Shown: positions 14,672 to 21,668, counted from the first letter of the stretch. The stretch is 33,617 nt of DNA from Candidatus Levyibacteriota bacterium (GCA_013816255.1 JACDET010000001.1:1-33617); one strand, 5' to 3'. Program-made: numbers and translations. The notes: generated by a model not told the origin, from the sequence alone.

Positions 14672-15913
14672 TTATTTTTTATCCCGCAATACTTGCTTTG
14701 TAATTTCATTCTCATCCCACGGTTCTTCACCACGTCCATAATTCATAGACTTCTCATGGCCCTTCCCGGTCATAAGCACTGCATCACCTTTTTGCGCCAA
14801 AGTAATAGCCAAACGAATCGCTTCTTTACGGTCCGAAATAACAAAAACATATTTTTTCTCTTTCTGAACGCTAGACGCTAGACGCGAAACGCTATCTCCA
14901 GTAATAACCTCAAACCGTTTATCTTTAATTCCTGAAAGAATTTCTTTATTAATCTTCTCAATTGGCTCATCTCTCGGATCCTCTGAGGTAATGATAATAA
15001 TATCTGAGAAGCGTGCCGAAATATTTCCCATTTCAGGTCTCTTATATGTATCTCTTCGAGCAGCAGCACCAAAGACATGAATCAATCGTTTGCTCGCAAG
15101 CTTTTTCACTTCAGGTAAAATTTCAGTAAATGAATTAGGTGTATGCGCGAAATCATTGATGACCAAAAAGTCTTTATTGTAGAGCACTTCCTGCCGACCA
15201 GCTGGAGCTTTAAAAGTCGCTATCCCTCTTCGTATACCTTCTTCAGGCAAATGCAGTGACTGTAAAGCCGCAATTGCTGCAAGACTATTATATTTATTAA
15301 ATTGCCCTATGAGTTTGGTAGTGAAAGGAAAGACATGAGGATTCACATCAGCATCTTTTTTCATCCCGTAAGTAATGATAGCTTCTTTGCCTTTCAATTC
15401 TTTTTTCCTAATCTGCCAATATGAGTGATCATCTTTATTGACTACGGCAACTTTGGCAGTCCGCAATAATTTCGATTTTGCCTTTACATAATTTTCATAC
15501 GTTTTGTGATAATCCAAATGCTCACGAGTTACATTGGTGATAACACCAACATCAAAATGCACACCTGCAACGCGGTGCTGATCAAGAGCATGGGAAGTAA
15601 CTTCCAGAACAATATATTTCACACCTTCTTTTTTGGCTTTTTTGATATATGACTGAATAGCAAAACGACCAGGTGTTGTGATATGAAAACCTAAATCACT
15701 CGCGCGCCCATTGATGATAGCGCCATTTGAAGAGATCAATGCGGCTTTATATCCACTTGTTATTAAAATATGATAAATGAGACTTGAGGTTGTGGTCTTA
15801 CCATCTGTTCCTGTAACACCGATTATAGTCAATCCACGAGCTGGAAATCCATACATGATGTTCGCAAGAACAGCTTGACCCAGATGATAGATGTTTTTTG
15901 TTTTCTGCCACAT
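14672..15913 (-). CDS. murE: MurE-type Mur ligase lacking the N-terminal UDP-binding domain
   Basis: A ligase of 413 residues that would add the third amino acid to UDP-MurNAc-dipeptide. The P-loop VTGTDGKTTTSSL is at about 33-45, ISSNGAI and TTPGRFAIQ follow, then LEVTSHALDQHRV, TNVTREHLDYH, and a C-terminal domain with FAHTPNSF, FGAAARRDTYKRPEMG, SEDPRDEP and MTGKGHE. The N-terminal domain of about 90-100 residues that normally binds the uridine part is missing: the P-loop comes after only about 30 residues. The start is put at 15913; the longer frame to 15952 would read through a repeat. SEDPRDEP resembles the DNPR motif of diaminopimelate-specific enzymes only partly, so the amino acid added is open. 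A repeat fragment at about residues 341-349 encodes RLASS. Confidence 0.88.
   Translation of the reverse strand: MWQKTKNIYHLGQAVLANIMYGFPARGLTIIGVTGTDGKTTTSSLIYHILITSGYKAALISSNGAIINGRASDLGFHITTPGRFAIQSYIKKAKKEGVKYIVLEVTSHALDQHRVAGVHFDVGVITNVTREHLDYHKTYENYVKAKSKLLRTAKVAVVNKDDHSYWQIRKKELKGKEAIITYGMKKDADVNPHVFPFTTKLIGQFNKYNSLAAIAALQSLHLPEEGIRRGIATFKAPAGRQEVLYNKDFLVINDFAHTPNSFTEILPEVKKLASKRLIHVFGAAARRDTYKRPEMGNISARFSDIIIITSEDPRDEPIEKINKEILSGIKDKRFEVITGDSVSRLASSVQKEKKYVFVISDRKEAIRLAITLAQKGDAVLMTGKGHEKSMNYGRGEEPWDENEITKQVLRDKK
14868..14893. repeat. Repeat fragment type F, copy inside murE
   Basis: Two tandem copies of CTAGACG within 14868-14893. Shares CTAGACGCTAGA with the insertion in the glycosyltransferase gene at 30815. 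Both are read as (R/S)LASS. Confidence 0.6.
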
Positions 15914-15920
15914 AACTACT

Positions 15921-15944
15921 ATTGTTCGAGTGAAGTCGAGAACT
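15921..15944. repeat. Repeat fragment type E, murE upstream gap
   Basis: An exact copy of the 24-nt segment inside pgeF. It fills most of the 43-nt gap between the YdjM-like gene and murE, and in the open frame would add a spurious N-terminal extension to MurE. Confidence 0.8.
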
Positions 15945-15956
15945 AAACTCACTATT

Positions 15957-16535
15957 CTATTTCAAATACTCTCTCAACAATTCCAAAATTTTATCATAAT
16001 ACGTGTAATAAATATATCCTGTCAATACAAGCAAACCAGGAAATATAATATACTTTTCAAAAAACTCTCCTGTCGTCACACGAAATGCACGGATTGGCGG
16101 GAAACCAAAACTCCAAGGAATTGGCAAAAGCCATGCAACTCCTTCTTTGGTAAATGTATCCATAATTAAATGCGACACAAACCCAATCATAAAAGCCCAC
16201 CACACCACATCCAGATCAATATTGGGAATACTCGGTTGAAGGAAGTTAAGAAATAGTTGGAATAAAATGCCAAAGAGAAAAATCCCTAGAATTGAATGTG
16301 AAAGAAAGCGATGACCACCCAAAAGTCTGCCAAAGAACCTCCCAAACATCGGCCCGATCGGGACATTCCTCCAAAAAGGTGCTGTAGATTGATCAATATC
16401 CGGAGCAATCCCTCCAAGCATATTGGCCCCCAACGCAACAATTGCTGTACCCATAGTCATTTCAGGAAGCGGTTGTGTCACGACAACAACACTCAATGCA
16501 GTAAAAGCAGCCAAATCATGCGTTCTCCCTAACAT
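15957..16535 (-). CDS. YdjM-like membrane-bound metal-dependent hydrolase
   Basis: A 192-residue membrane protein of the YdjM/DUF457 group, whose biochemical role is uncertain. Family His/Asp motifs: GRTHD at residues 3-7, GIAPDIDQST (PDID), HRFLSHSILG, and GFVSHLIMDTFTKEGVAWLLPIPW. Four to five hydrophobic segments lie around them. The start is taken at 16535: it puts the GRTHD motif at the N-terminus as in the family and lies 7 nt after an extended -10 box. The upstream ATG at 16571 would start inside a repeat. It overlaps no gene and is 43 nt upstream of murE, which it may share a transcript with. Confidence 0.8.
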   Translation of the reverse strand: MLGRTHDLAAFTALSVVVVTQPLPEMTMGTAIVALGANMLGGIAPDIDQSTAPFWRNVPIGPMFGRFFGRLLGGHRFLSHSILGIFLFGILFQLFLNFLQPSIPNIDLDVVWWAFMIGFVSHLIMDTFTKEGVAWLLPIPWSFGFPPIRAFRVTTGEFFEKYIIFPGLLVLTGYIYYTYYDKILELLREYLK

Positions 16536-16542
16536 AGTAACC

Positions 16543-16551
16543 AGTATAGCA
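16543..16551 (-). promoter_or_regulatory. Extended -10 promoter, leaderless, for the YdjM-like gene
   Basis: TGC TATACT, then GGTTACT (7 nt), then the ATG at 16535. It decides the start codon choice for this gene. It may drive the whole murE-pgeF-murC-murB-murA run. Confidence 0.6.
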
Positions 16552-16572
16552 AATTTTGCAGAACCAATCATA

Positions 16573-16633
16573 CGTCATTCTGGCTTGTCCAGAATCAGTT
16601 TTTGTGAGATGCTGAACTAAATTCAGCATGACA
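16573..16633. repeat. Palindromic repeat type D, with a DUF192 start codon inside
   Basis: A 61-nt element beginning CGTCATTCTGG and ending CAGCATGACA, with an inner hairpin (ATGCTGAA/TTCAGCAT). The left part matches the repeat at 26335-26414 (CGTCATTCTGGC, GTCCAGAATC). The ATG of the DUF192 gene (16628) is part of its right end. Confidence 0.75.
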
Positions 16634-16960
16634 GTTTTTAATCAAACAAAGCAAACTATTCTCGCAAACAATATCATCGAAGCAAAATCCTTCATCGATC
16701 AGTCTCTCGGCTTATTAAAATACCCAACTCCAACTGCAATGCTCATCAAAACTAGATTTGGTATCCATACATTTTTTATGAAATACGCGATTGATGTATT
16801 GGTGTTGGATAAAGAAAATCGTATCGTCAAACTAAAGGAAAATCTTAAACCAAATGTTATCTTTATCTGGAACCCAAAATACGATACTGTCGTAGAATCA
16901 CGCGAAGGCACAATTAAAAAGACAAATACACAAGTTGGAGATGTACTGATACTAAAGTAG
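16628..16960 (+). CDS. DUF192 family protein
   Basis: A 110-residue protein of the DUF192 family, small β proteins of unknown function, often exported in other bacteria. The family pattern is seen: an N-terminal strand and helix (TILANNIIEAKSFIDQSLGLL), the GIHTFFMKYAIDVLVLDKENRIV block (usually IHMF.M.FPIDVVFLD), and C-terminal EGTIKKTNTQVGDVL. No signal peptide is seen here. The start codon lies inside a palindromic repeat, so the first few residues may have been supplied by it. It converges on the GNAT gene with a gap of 10 nt. Confidence 0.8.
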   Translation: MTVFNQTKQTILANNIIEAKSFIDQSLGLLKYPTPTAMLIKTRFGIHTFFMKYAIDVLVLDKENRIVKLKENLKPNVIFIWNPKYDTVVESREGTIKKTNTQVGDVLILK

Positions 16961-16970
16961 CTAGTTCAGC

Positions 16971-17531
16971 TTAAAGATTATACTGTATATGCCTAAAATC
17001 CGGAGTAACCATACTGGAATAAACAATTTTTTCACCATAATGTCTTTCAATAGCTCTATCATATCCTTGATGAGATAGGGCACGTATTACAACACTCTTA
17101 AACCCTTTATTTCGTAAATCTTCGTCTAATGGTTCCATTAGAGCGCCGACATATCCGTTGCCTCTGTGATCTTTATCAATGATTGTTGCTGTTATTTCTG
17201 CTTTTGTATCTGAAGGAACCGTATCATTTGCTTCCTTGGACCACCCATAACTATGTTGTGTTAAAGCAAAACCAATTACTTTATTTCCTTCTCTTAGCAA
17301 CACTTTTGTATTATCAATCGTATGAGGATTTGTAAAGCTCTTGTCTACCCACTCATGTATATCATCAGTTCGAAAGACACCACTACTTTGAGCCTGACGA
17401 GCTAAATCGGTAATATCATCTTTTACAGCGTCCCATTTCTCGGGAGTGTATCGAAATACTTCTCCTCTCACCGTAGGTTGATCCCTTCTGGAACCTTTGT
17501 CTGAACTTCCGCCTTTGGATTCTGCTCCCAT
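16971..17531 (-). CDS. GNAT-family acetyltransferase
   Basis: A 186-residue protein with a GNAT acetyl-CoA loop (ATIIDKDHRGNGYVGALMEPL, about 132-152) followed by the usual helix-strand unit (NKGFKSVVIRA). The first 22 residues are polar, Gly/Ser/Arg-rich and probably disordered. The C-terminal β segment (GEKIVYSSMVTPDFRHIQYNL) is present. Substrate unknown. A TATAAT lies 9 nt before the ATG and gives a leader of 2-3 nt at most. Divergent from the tRNA-binding protein gene. Confidence 0.75.
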   Translation of the reverse strand: MGAESKGGSSDKGSRRDQPTVRGEVFRYTPEKWDAVKDDITDLARQAQSSGVFRTDDIHEWVDKSFTNPHTIDNTKVLLREGNKVIGFALTQHSYGWSKEANDTVPSDTKAEITATIIDKDHRGNGYVGALMEPLDEDLRNKGFKSVVIRALSHQGYDRAIERHYGEKIVYSSMVTPDFRHIQYNL

Positions 17532-17540
17532 AATAATGGA

Positions 17541-17546
17541 ATTATA
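17541..17546 (-). promoter_or_regulatory. -10 box for the GNAT gene
   Basis: TATAAT on the minus strand, 9 nt before the ATG at 17531; nearly leaderless. No extended TGn and no clear -35. Confidence 0.45.
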
Positions 17547-17643
17547 CTAAGATAGAACTAAGATGTCAAACTATAGGATTCTGATATTGGTTACTCTCAA
17601 TAATTAACAATTGAGCAATATAACAATAATAATCTATATTTTC

Positions 17644-17652
17644 TGCTATAAT
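17644..17652 (+). promoter_or_regulatory. Extended -10 promoter, leaderless, for the tRNA-binding protein gene
   Basis: TGC TATAAT is followed by CACATTT (7 nt) and the ATG at 17660. A perfect -10 hexamer with TGn; no -35 needed. Confidence 0.65.
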
Positions 17653-17659
17653 CACATTT

Positions 17660-17989
17660 ATGAAACCACTAATTACCTACGATGATTTTGCAAAGCTTGA
17701 TATCCGAGTCGGGACAGTTATCAACTGTGAAGAGAAAGAAGGTTCTGAGAAATTACTCCGTCTTACTGTCGATTTCGGAGAACATGGCATGCGAAATATT
17801 CTTTCAGGAATTAAGAAGTGGTACAAACCATCAGATTTGATTGGCAAACAATTCGTCTTCGTCTTTAATCTAGCTCCACGGAAAATGATGGGTGAAGAAT
17901 CTGAGGGAATGATTCTAGCAGCAGAAGGCAAAAAGCCGCAACCTCTCAAACCAAAATCAAAAGTACCCCCAGGCGCACCAATACTCTAA
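17660..17989 (+). CDS. tRNA-binding domain protein (Trbp111/MetG C-domain type)
   Basis: A 109-residue stand-alone OB-fold protein like Trbp111, CsaA and the C-terminal domain of methionyl-tRNA synthetase, which bind tRNA structure. Typical blocks: [15 protein letters not shown] (7-21), a [11 protein letters not shown] strand pair, [11 protein letters not shown] (tRNA-contact motif, usually R.I.SGI...Y.PE.L.GK), [23 protein letters not shown], and the terminal PPGAPI. In many bacteria this domain is fused to MetG; here it is free and may act in trans. It is convergent with ftsI, with a palindromic repeat between. Confidence 0.88.
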   Translation: MKPLITYDDFAKLDIRVGTVINCEEKEGSEKLLRLTVDFGEHGMRNILSGIKKWYKPSDLIGKQFVFVFNLAPRKMMGEESEGMILAAEGKKPQPLKPKSKVPPGAPIL

Positions 17990-17994
17990 TTTAC

Positions 17995-18066
17995 TGTCAT
18001 TCCGAGCGTAGTCGAGGAATCTCTTTCACCTGATTATAAGATCCCTCCACTTTGGTCGGGATGACA
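17995..18066. repeat. Palindromic repeat type A, between csaA-like gene and ftsI
   Basis: A 72-nt element with ends TGTCATTCC and GGGATGACA and inner blocks TAGTCGAGGAATCT and GGTCGGGATGACA shared with 25495-25583. It occupies most of the gap between convergent genes, where its hairpin could also act as a terminator. Confidence 0.85.
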
Positions 18067-18074
18067 ATAAATCG

Positions 18075-19772
18075 CTACTTATCTTCGACAATCGGTTCCG
18101 TTGGTGGGATACTATAATAACTCAAAATATTTCGCGCTACATTAAAAAATATTGGTGCTGCTGTCTCAGAACCATAAATCGAAGTTGATGGCCGGTCAAC
18201 GACAACAAGCATTAAGAACTTCGGATCATCAGCAGGTGCAAAACCTACAAATGACGCAATGGTCTTATTTGCATCATAATGTCCTTCGACAGGGATTTGT
18301 GCAGTACCAGTCTTCCCAGCGATTCTATAGCCTTTTGGCGCTGCCCATTTCGATTCTCCATCTTCAACTGCTTTGACCATCATCTCAGTCATAACCTTGG
18401 CTGATTTTGCTGAGATAGGACGTCCTACTTGCTTTGGAGGAATTGGAATAACATTGCCTTCTGCTGTCTCTACTTTGGCAACAACATGTGGCTCCATAAG
18501 TTTCCCCTCGTTTGCAATCGCGCTAAAAGCAGTTAACAATGTAATTGGTGTTAAGGTTAATCCTTGACCAAATGTTGCGGTTGCTTGATCGATCTCATAC
18601 CAAGAATCCCGCTCACGCAAACTTGGATAGACTTCTCCCTGCAGATCAATACCCGTTGCACGTCCAATCCCAAACTTATCCATGTACGATAACATCCGGT
18701 CCAATCCCAATAGCCTACCGGTAAATACCATACCTGTGTTATCTGAATGCACGATAACATCAGTCATTGAGCTGTTTGCAGTATATTTATCATTCCATGT
18801 CTTGATTTCATATCCCGTGATCTCAACAGGTCCCGCACAGATAGTACATCTGGTATCTGCTTTTAAAAGTCCTGCATCGAGCGCTGATGCCATGATGAGT
18901 GGTTTGAAAGTAGAACCAGGTTCATAGGCAAAAGAAATAAATGGATTAGAATAGAGTTTATCCGAAAAATCCTGATATGACCGGGGATCATAGGTCGGGA
19001 AAGAAGACATGGCGAGAATGCCACCTGTTTTTGGATCCATTATTGCGGCTGTCCCACCCACAGCACCATACGCTTCAATACCTCTTTTTAATTCTTGGTC
19101 AAGCATAAATTGAATTCTGCGGTCAATGTGTAAGATCAAATCTCTTCCATCAACTTTTTCAGTATTATCATTCATGTTGGCCAGAATCGGTTGTCCTCTC
19201 GCGTCTTTGACAACTATAGCGACACCATCTTTACCCCGCAATTGCCGATCATAATATCCTTCCAGACCAAAGTATCCTTTATCATTTCCTTCATCGTCAC
19301 GACCAACAAACCCGAGAAGGTTCGCAGCAGTTGTTGCCTCAGGATAAAAGCGCAATGTTTGGTCTTGAAACCCAACACCTGGTAATTTTTTAGCTTCAAT
19401 TTTCTCTTTGAGACTATGTTCAATTGGTGACTTCAGTGGCACCCAGAATTTATTTTTTGAGAGTTGCGCGCTAATTGTAGCTTCATCAATATCGAGTAAT
19501 TTGCCAAGTATCTCAGATTCTTTTTCTTTATCTTTTACTTCTTTGGGATTGGCAAATGCGAGATATGCTAATTTGTTTGCTGCAATCGCATACTCATCGG
19601 AAGTCTTAATCTCACCGCGAATAGCCGTAAGTGTCACTTGGGCATCGTATTGTGCTTGACCAAGTGAAGATAATTCTTGTGCACGAACAACCTGCCAATA
19701 AAACAAGCGCGAGATGATAAGAGAAAATAAGAAGAGAAAAAATAGTAACGTAAAACGGTATCGCCAACTCAT
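18075..19772 (-). CDS. ftsI: Septal transpeptidase FtsI (class B penicillin-binding protein)
   Basis: The transpeptidase that crosslinks septal peptidoglycan with FtsW, 565 residues. One N-terminal membrane anchor (about 8-24) is followed by the PBP dimerisation domain and the transpeptidase domain. Active-site motifs: STFK with the nucleophile Ser at 287, SDN at 343-345, KTGT at 487-490. A Cys pair (CTIC, 309-312) sits between the first two motifs, as in many CPR and Gram-positive PBPs, and may form a disulfide. No PASTA domains. The -10 box TACACT lies 6 nt before the ATG although ftsL is only 40 nt upstream, so an internal leaderless promoter is possible. Confidence 0.96.
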   Translation of the reverse strand: MSWRYRFTLLFFLFLFSLIISRLFYWQVVRAQELSSLGQAQYDAQVTLTAIRGEIKTSDEYAIAANKLAYLAFANPKEVKDKEKESEILGKLLDIDEATISAQLSKNKFWVPLKSPIEHSLKEKIEAKKLPGVGFQDQTLRFYPEATTAANLLGFVGRDDEGNDKGYFGLEGYYDRQLRGKDGVAIVVKDARGQPILANMNDNTEKVDGRDLILHIDRRIQFMLDQELKRGIEAYGAVGGTAAIMDPKTGGILAMSSFPTYDPRSYQDFSDKLYSNPFISFAYEPGSTFKPLIMASALDAGLLKADTRCTICAGPVEITGYEIKTWNDKYTANSSMTDVIVHSDNTGMVFTGRLLGLDRMLSYMDKFGIGRATGIDLQGEVYPSLRERDSWYEIDQATATFGQGLTLTPITLLTAFSAIANEGKLMEPHVVAKVETAEGNVIPIPPKQVGRPISAKSAKVMTEMMVKAVEDGESKWAAPKGYRIAGKTGTAQIPVEGHYDANKTIASFVGFAPADDPKFLMLVVVDRPSTSIYGSETAAPIFFNVARNILSYYSIPPTEPIVEDK

Positions 19773-19778
19773 AATATA

Positions 19779-19787
19779 AGTGTATCA
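19779..19787 (-). promoter_or_regulatory. Extended -10 promoter, leaderless, for ftsI
   Basis: TGA TACACT then TATATT (6 nt) and the ATG at 19772. TACACT matches the -10 consensus at 4 of 6 positions. Confidence 0.5.
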
Positions 19788-19812
19788 AAGTGTAATGAGT
19801 ATTCAAATGTAT

Positions 19813-20094
19813 TTACCTTTTTGCTAAAGGTAATGGAGCTGCCATATTAAGGTGGGACTTGGTAGGAACAAAGCCCATAGATTTCGCTTTGGCATTAATA
19901 TTGGTAAGTGAGGCTGCAAGTAAATATTGTTCTTTCAGTAGTTCATTCTCTTTTTGATACTCTTCAACTTGTGTCTGCAAATCAACTAATGCGTTACCAT
20001 TTGTTGAAATGCTATTCACGAGAGAAATCCGCACAAGAGAAAGAGCAACGACAATGGCAAATAGACTACCTAATAATAAAACTGGTTTTTTCAT
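19813..20094 (-). CDS. ftsL: FtsL-like small division protein
   Basis: A 93-residue bitopic protein between rsmH and ftsI, the standard position of ftsL. A short basic start (MKKP) leads to a membrane helix (about 4-22), then an α-helical leucine-zipper-like stretch (LVDLQTQVEEYQKENELLKEQYLLA) and the typical end NINAKAKSMGFVPTK, which is the pattern of FtsL/DivIC proteins (ie.iAr..lGm). FtsL works with FtsB and FtsQ to activate FtsWI. The start at 20094 is chosen because an upstream extension would read through a palindromic repeat. Confidence 0.85.
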   Translation of the reverse strand: MKKPVLLLGSLFAIVVALSLVRISLVNSISTNGNALVDLQTQVEEYQKENELLKEQYLLAASLTNINAKAKSMGFVPTKSHLNMAAPLPLAKR

Positions 20095-20105
20095 AATACT
20101 GTTTT

Positions 20106-20204
20106 TGTCATTGTGAGAAACCCACGATAGTAGATGACGCGGTCTTGTGCCCGTAGGGTGCAATCTATAGTAGTAGAGATTGCTTCGCTACGCTCGAAAT
20201 GACA
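20106..20204. repeat. Palindromic repeat type B, rsmH-ftsL gap
   Basis: A 99-nt element bounded by TGTCATTGTGAG and CTCGAAATGACA; its core of 30 nt (from GACGCGGTCTTGTGCCCGTA at 20134 on) is the exact reverse complement of the core in 12297-12390. It lies between rsmH and ftsL and would be transcribed with them. Confidence 0.85.
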
Positions 20205-20209
20205 ACGTA

Positions 20210-21103
20210 TCAACTTTTCTCAAAAACTCGCAATTTTGAACTTCTCGACCGGTTATTTATCTCTATCTCTTCATCAGTCGGTACTACTGGCTTTTTTGTA
20301 ATAATCTTTCCTAATCCTTTTTCTTCAAATTCTAGAAAAGCACGCTTCACGATACGATCTTCTAGTGAGTGAAACGATATAACAGCTAATCGTCCTCCAC
20401 TCTCCAAAAGATTCACGGCTTTTGGAAGTGCATCTTGTACACTATGCAATTCATCATTCACTGCGATCCGTAATGCTTGAAACACTTTGGTCGCGGGATT
20501 AATTCCCTTTTTTGACCATGGAACTGCTTTTCTGATAATTTCAGAAAGTTCAGTTGTCGTTTCAATCCTTCTTATCTGCCGCGCATTAATAATACTTTGT
20601 ATTATTGGACGAGCCGACCATTCTTCTCCTAATTTAGTAAATAACTCATATAGTTCATTTTTATTCAGTGCATTAACTAAATCTGTCGCACTCACTGACA
20701 AATCTTGATCCATCCGCATATCAAGCGGACCTTCTTTCTGAAAACTAAACCCCCTCTCAGCACTATCCACATGATGGCTAGAAATACCTAAATCCAAAAG
20801 TATCCCTGCGACATTCTCAAAATCATTAGCCTTTGCAATCGTATCAATATCCCGAAAATTGCCTTTGACTAAAATAATGTCTTCACCAAATCTTAAATCT
20901 TTAATCCTAAATCCTAAATCTTTTTCTACAAAATCCAATGCTTCTTGATCGTGATCAATCCCTAAAACTTCCCCCCCAGCTTCTAAAATCAACCTCGTGT
21001 GTCCGGCGCCACCAAGCGTTCCGTCAATATATTTACGGCCCGTTCGTACATTGAGCAGCTCAATTGTTGGTTGTAAGAGTACACTTACGTGATAATTATT
21101 CAT
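20210..21103 (-). CDS. rsmH: 16S rRNA (cytosine1402-N4)-methyltransferase RsmH
   Basis: Also called MraW; a SAM-dependent methyltransferase of 297 residues acting on 16S rRNA C1402. Family blocks: HVSVLLQPTIELL at the start, YIDGTLGGAGHT (25-36, SAM loop), LGIDHDQEAL, LVKGNFRDI, GILLDLGISSHHVD, RGFSFQKEGPLDMRMD, INPATKVFQALRIAVNDEL, VISFHSLEDRIVK and the RSRSSKLRVFEK end. Residues 60-72 (around GFRIKDLRF) look like an insertion coded by a tandem of 7-nt units, in a surface loop between two strands of the SAM domain. Starts 11 nt after mraZ, the usual order. Confidence 0.96.
   Translation of the reverse strand: MNNYHVSVLLQPTIELLNVRTGRKYIDGTLGGAGHTRLILEAGGEVLGIDHDQEALDFVEKDLGFRIKDLRFGEDIILVKGNFRDIDTIAKANDFENVAGILLDLGISSHHVDSAERGFSFQKEGPLDMRMDQDLSVSATDLVNALNKNELYELFTKLGEEWSARPIIQSIINARQIRRIETTTELSEIIRKAVPWSKKGINPATKVFQALRIAVNDELHSVQDALPKAVNLLESGGRLAVISFHSLEDRIVKRAFLEFEEKGLGKIITKKPVVPTDEEIEINNRSRSSKLRVFEKS
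20890..20925. repeat. Heptamer-like tandem inside rsmH
   Basis: About five degenerate units of AAATCTT/AATCCTA in a row. Because the unit is 7 nt, the reading frame rotates through it; the total leaves the gene in frame. Confidence 0.6.
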
Positions 21104-21114
21104 CCTGCCACTTT

Positions 21115-21549
21115 TTATTCTGTATTGTCACTCGATAATCTCTCTGCTATTGAATCAATATTCTTTGTTAATTCTTTCTGATGATCTTCCCAATGTTTCT
21201 TATTCCAAATTTCAACAAATCGCTGTATGCCTACAAAAACTATTTCATCTTTAATATCTGCAAAATCTCTTAAGTATTCAGGAAGAACAAATCTCCCTTT
21301 TCCATCTAACTCGACATCTGTCGCATTTCCTAAGAGAAACCTTTGCATCTCACGTGCTGATTTACTCGTAAAAGGCTTTCCTTCAGTTCCCTCGAGCAAA
21401 GTTTTCCAGTTATCTTCAGAAACAACAATAAGACAATTTTCAAACCCTTTTGTAACAATTAATTTCTCGCCAAGTTCCTCACGGAATTTTTTAGGTAATC
21501 CTGCTTGATGTTTTTCTCCAATCGTACTTTCAAACTGTCCAATCAACAT
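21115..21549 (-). CDS. mraZ: Transcriptional regulator MraZ
   Basis: A 144-residue protein with two AbrB-like halves, first gene of the dcw cluster and in other bacteria a repressor or activator of its own operon. The second half has the normal DNA-binding motif DGKGRFVLP (82-90). In the first half the DxKGR motif is changed to GEKHQAGLP (11-19): the Asp, Gly and Arg are lost. GFENCLIVVSEDNW and the end of the second half (VFVGIQRFVEIWNKKHWE) are typical. A -35/-10 promoter and an array of GTAG repeats lie upstream, so autoregulation is likely. Confidence 0.95.
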   Translation of the reverse strand: MLIGQFESTIGEKHQAGLPKKFREELGEKLIVTKGFENCLIVVSEDNWKTLLEGTEGKPFTSKSAREMQRFLLGNATDVELDGKGRFVLPEYLRDFADIKDEIVFVGIQRFVEIWNKKHWEDHQKELTKNIDSIAERLSSDNTE

Positions 21550-21555
21550 ATTTGT

Positions 21556-21593
21556 CTACCAGAATTGTCCTACAAAAGACTACTTTAGACTAC
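21556..21593 (-). promoter_or_regulatory. Candidate MraZ operator: four GTAG repeats
   Basis: On the minus strand GTAG occurs at 21593, 21583, 21573 and 21559: three copies spaced exactly 10 nt (GTAGTCTAAA, GTAGTCTTTT, GTAGGACAAT) and a fourth 14 nt on. Known MraZ boxes are short direct repeats with GTGG/TGGG and about one helical turn spacing; AAAGTAGT here differs in one base from the mollicute box AAAGTGGT. They lie between the -10 and the mraZ start, a position for repression. Confidence 0.55.
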
Positions 21594-21601
21594 CTTGATC
21601 T

Positions 21602-21630
21602 ATTTTGCTCTTTCTGTGAAAAGTTGTCAA
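21602..21630 (-). promoter_or_regulatory. Promoter of mraZ (TTGACA, 17 nt, CAAAAT)
   Basis: A perfect -35 TTGACA at 21625-21630 and CAAAAT at 21602-21607 with a 17-nt spacer on the minus strand. The leader to the mraZ ATG is about 45 nt, unlike the leaderless genes, and contains the GTAG repeat array. Confidence 0.65.
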
Positions 21631-21668
21631 CATGCGAGTTTCCACGGTAGTGTTCTCATAATGAAACA

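Noticed and set aside
15914-15952. Longer MurE starting at 15952
   Set aside because: The extra 13 codons are translated repeat sequence (type E) without resemblance to MurE; the start at 15913 was preferred.
16536-16571. Longer YdjM-like protein starting at 16571
   Set aside because: This start touches a repeat and would put the -10 box inside the coding region; the family motif GRTHD fits the start at 16535.
18075-19772. FtsI as a class A penicillin-binding protein
   Set aside because: There is no glycosyltransferase domain between the membrane helix and the dimerisation domain; the length and motifs fit class B.
20095-20163. Longer FtsL-like protein starting at 20163
   Set aside because: The additional N-terminus is translated from a palindromic repeat and would place charged residues before the membrane helix without family support.
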